6,103 bases of DNA, taken from NCBI GenBank assembly GCA_029938505.1, contig JAOZUV010000135.1, positions 1-6,103 on the forward strand, given 5' to 3'. The position numbers and the translations under genes are program-made. The stretch's first letter is position 1; each line of letters opens with the position of its first letter. The DNA comes from Bacteroidales bacterium. GTDB lineage: Bacteria; Bacteroidota; Bacteroidia; Bacteroidales; GCA-2711565. The notes below the pieces were generated by a model. The model saw nothing but the letters and a program-made list of their open reading frames with translations, did no database searches and was not told the DNA's origin. Of the stretch, positions 5,994 through 6,103 are shown piece after piece.

Positions 5994-6023
5994 GTGAAGC
6001 CATTCTCTTGAGGATGGCTTCAC
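5994..6023 (-). other. Perfect 10-bp hairpin between hypD and hypE
   Basis: GTGAAGCCAT (5994-6003) and its exact complement (6014-6023) enclose 10 nt that can pair further (about 2-3 bp on the minus strand after one mismatch). The stem is GC-richer than its surroundings. On the minus strand the following bases are AATAAAATAAAAAATT, so there is no T-tract and it is unlikely to be a plain intrinsic terminator. It ends 19 nt before the hypE start, where it could stabilise or mark a processing point in the hypD-hypE mRNA or affect hypE translation. Confidence 0.6.
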
Positions 6024-6048
6024 TTATATATCGACGATCTGAAATTTG

Positions 6049-6103
6049 CTATTCTCTGTTAAATCTGTAATATGCATTACAGGCTCCTTCGTGAGAAACC
6101 ATG
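6049..6103 (-). CDS. hypD: Hydrogenase maturation factor HypD, C-terminal end only
   Basis: Only the last 17 codons and a TAG stop (6051-6049) are inside the window, translating as MVSHEGACNAYYRFNRE. This matches the end of HypD, where MVSxEGxCxAYY is strongly conserved (E. coli ends in a similar MVSSEGAC-type sequence), and it sits directly upstream of hypE as in many hyp operons. HypD carries a [4Fe-4S] cluster and, with HypC, assembles the Fe(CN)2CO unit. The cysteine seen here is one of the family's conserved ones. The identification rests on a short fragment plus context. Confidence 0.85.
   Translation of the reverse strand, partial: MVSHEGACNAYYRFNRE

Overview
The window looks like chromosomal DNA of a Bacteroidota member. 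The evidence is the strong AT bias, A-rich leaders without Shine-Dalgarno sequences, several matches to the Bacteroidota -7 promoter element (TAnnTTTG), and a protein set typical of the phylum: Gln-N-terminal secreted barrels, an SPII lipoprotein with IDFGDG-type repeats, and the Bacteroidota form of Dgt. An anaerobic or facultative marine-type Bacteroidales/Marinilabiliales relative is my guess, not something the sequence proves. Every gene I can support lies on the minus strand, so transcription runs from high to low coordinates.

Layout in transcription order. (1) 6103-4958: the last codons of hypD, a hairpin, then complete hypE. These are maturation factors for the Fe(CN)2CO centre of [NiFe]-hydrogenases; HypE shows the terminal PRIC cysteine. 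The unit ends in a cluster of three dyads (4930-4820), two of which have the form of intrinsic terminators. (2) 4739-4055: a monocistronic acetate/succinate transporter of the SatP/GPR1-FUN34-YaaH family with a good promoter and a clear terminator. (3) 4016-2623: an HD-domain dGTPase (dgt) with all metal-binding and catalytic residues. (4) 2618-1972: a small outer-membrane beta-barrel protein with its own promoter and terminator. (5) 1890-884: a lipoprotein with a His-rich segment and two Cys/IDFGD repeat units. (6) 741-1: a probable two-gene operon of a secreted, extremely basic 82-residue protein followed 16 bp later by a larger outer-membrane barrel protein that runs out of the window.

The first half (hyp, satP, dgt) is ordinary housekeeping and fermentative or hydrogen metabolism. 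The second half is a run of cell-envelope proteins of unknown function. I see no CRISPR, IS, phage, rRNA or tRNA sequence and no clear undescribed system. The most unusual items are the cationic secreted protein paired with a barrel, the two-repeat His-rich lipoprotein, and the CTGAA/TTCAG dyad cluster after hypE. No stretch longer than about 260 bp lacks a gene.
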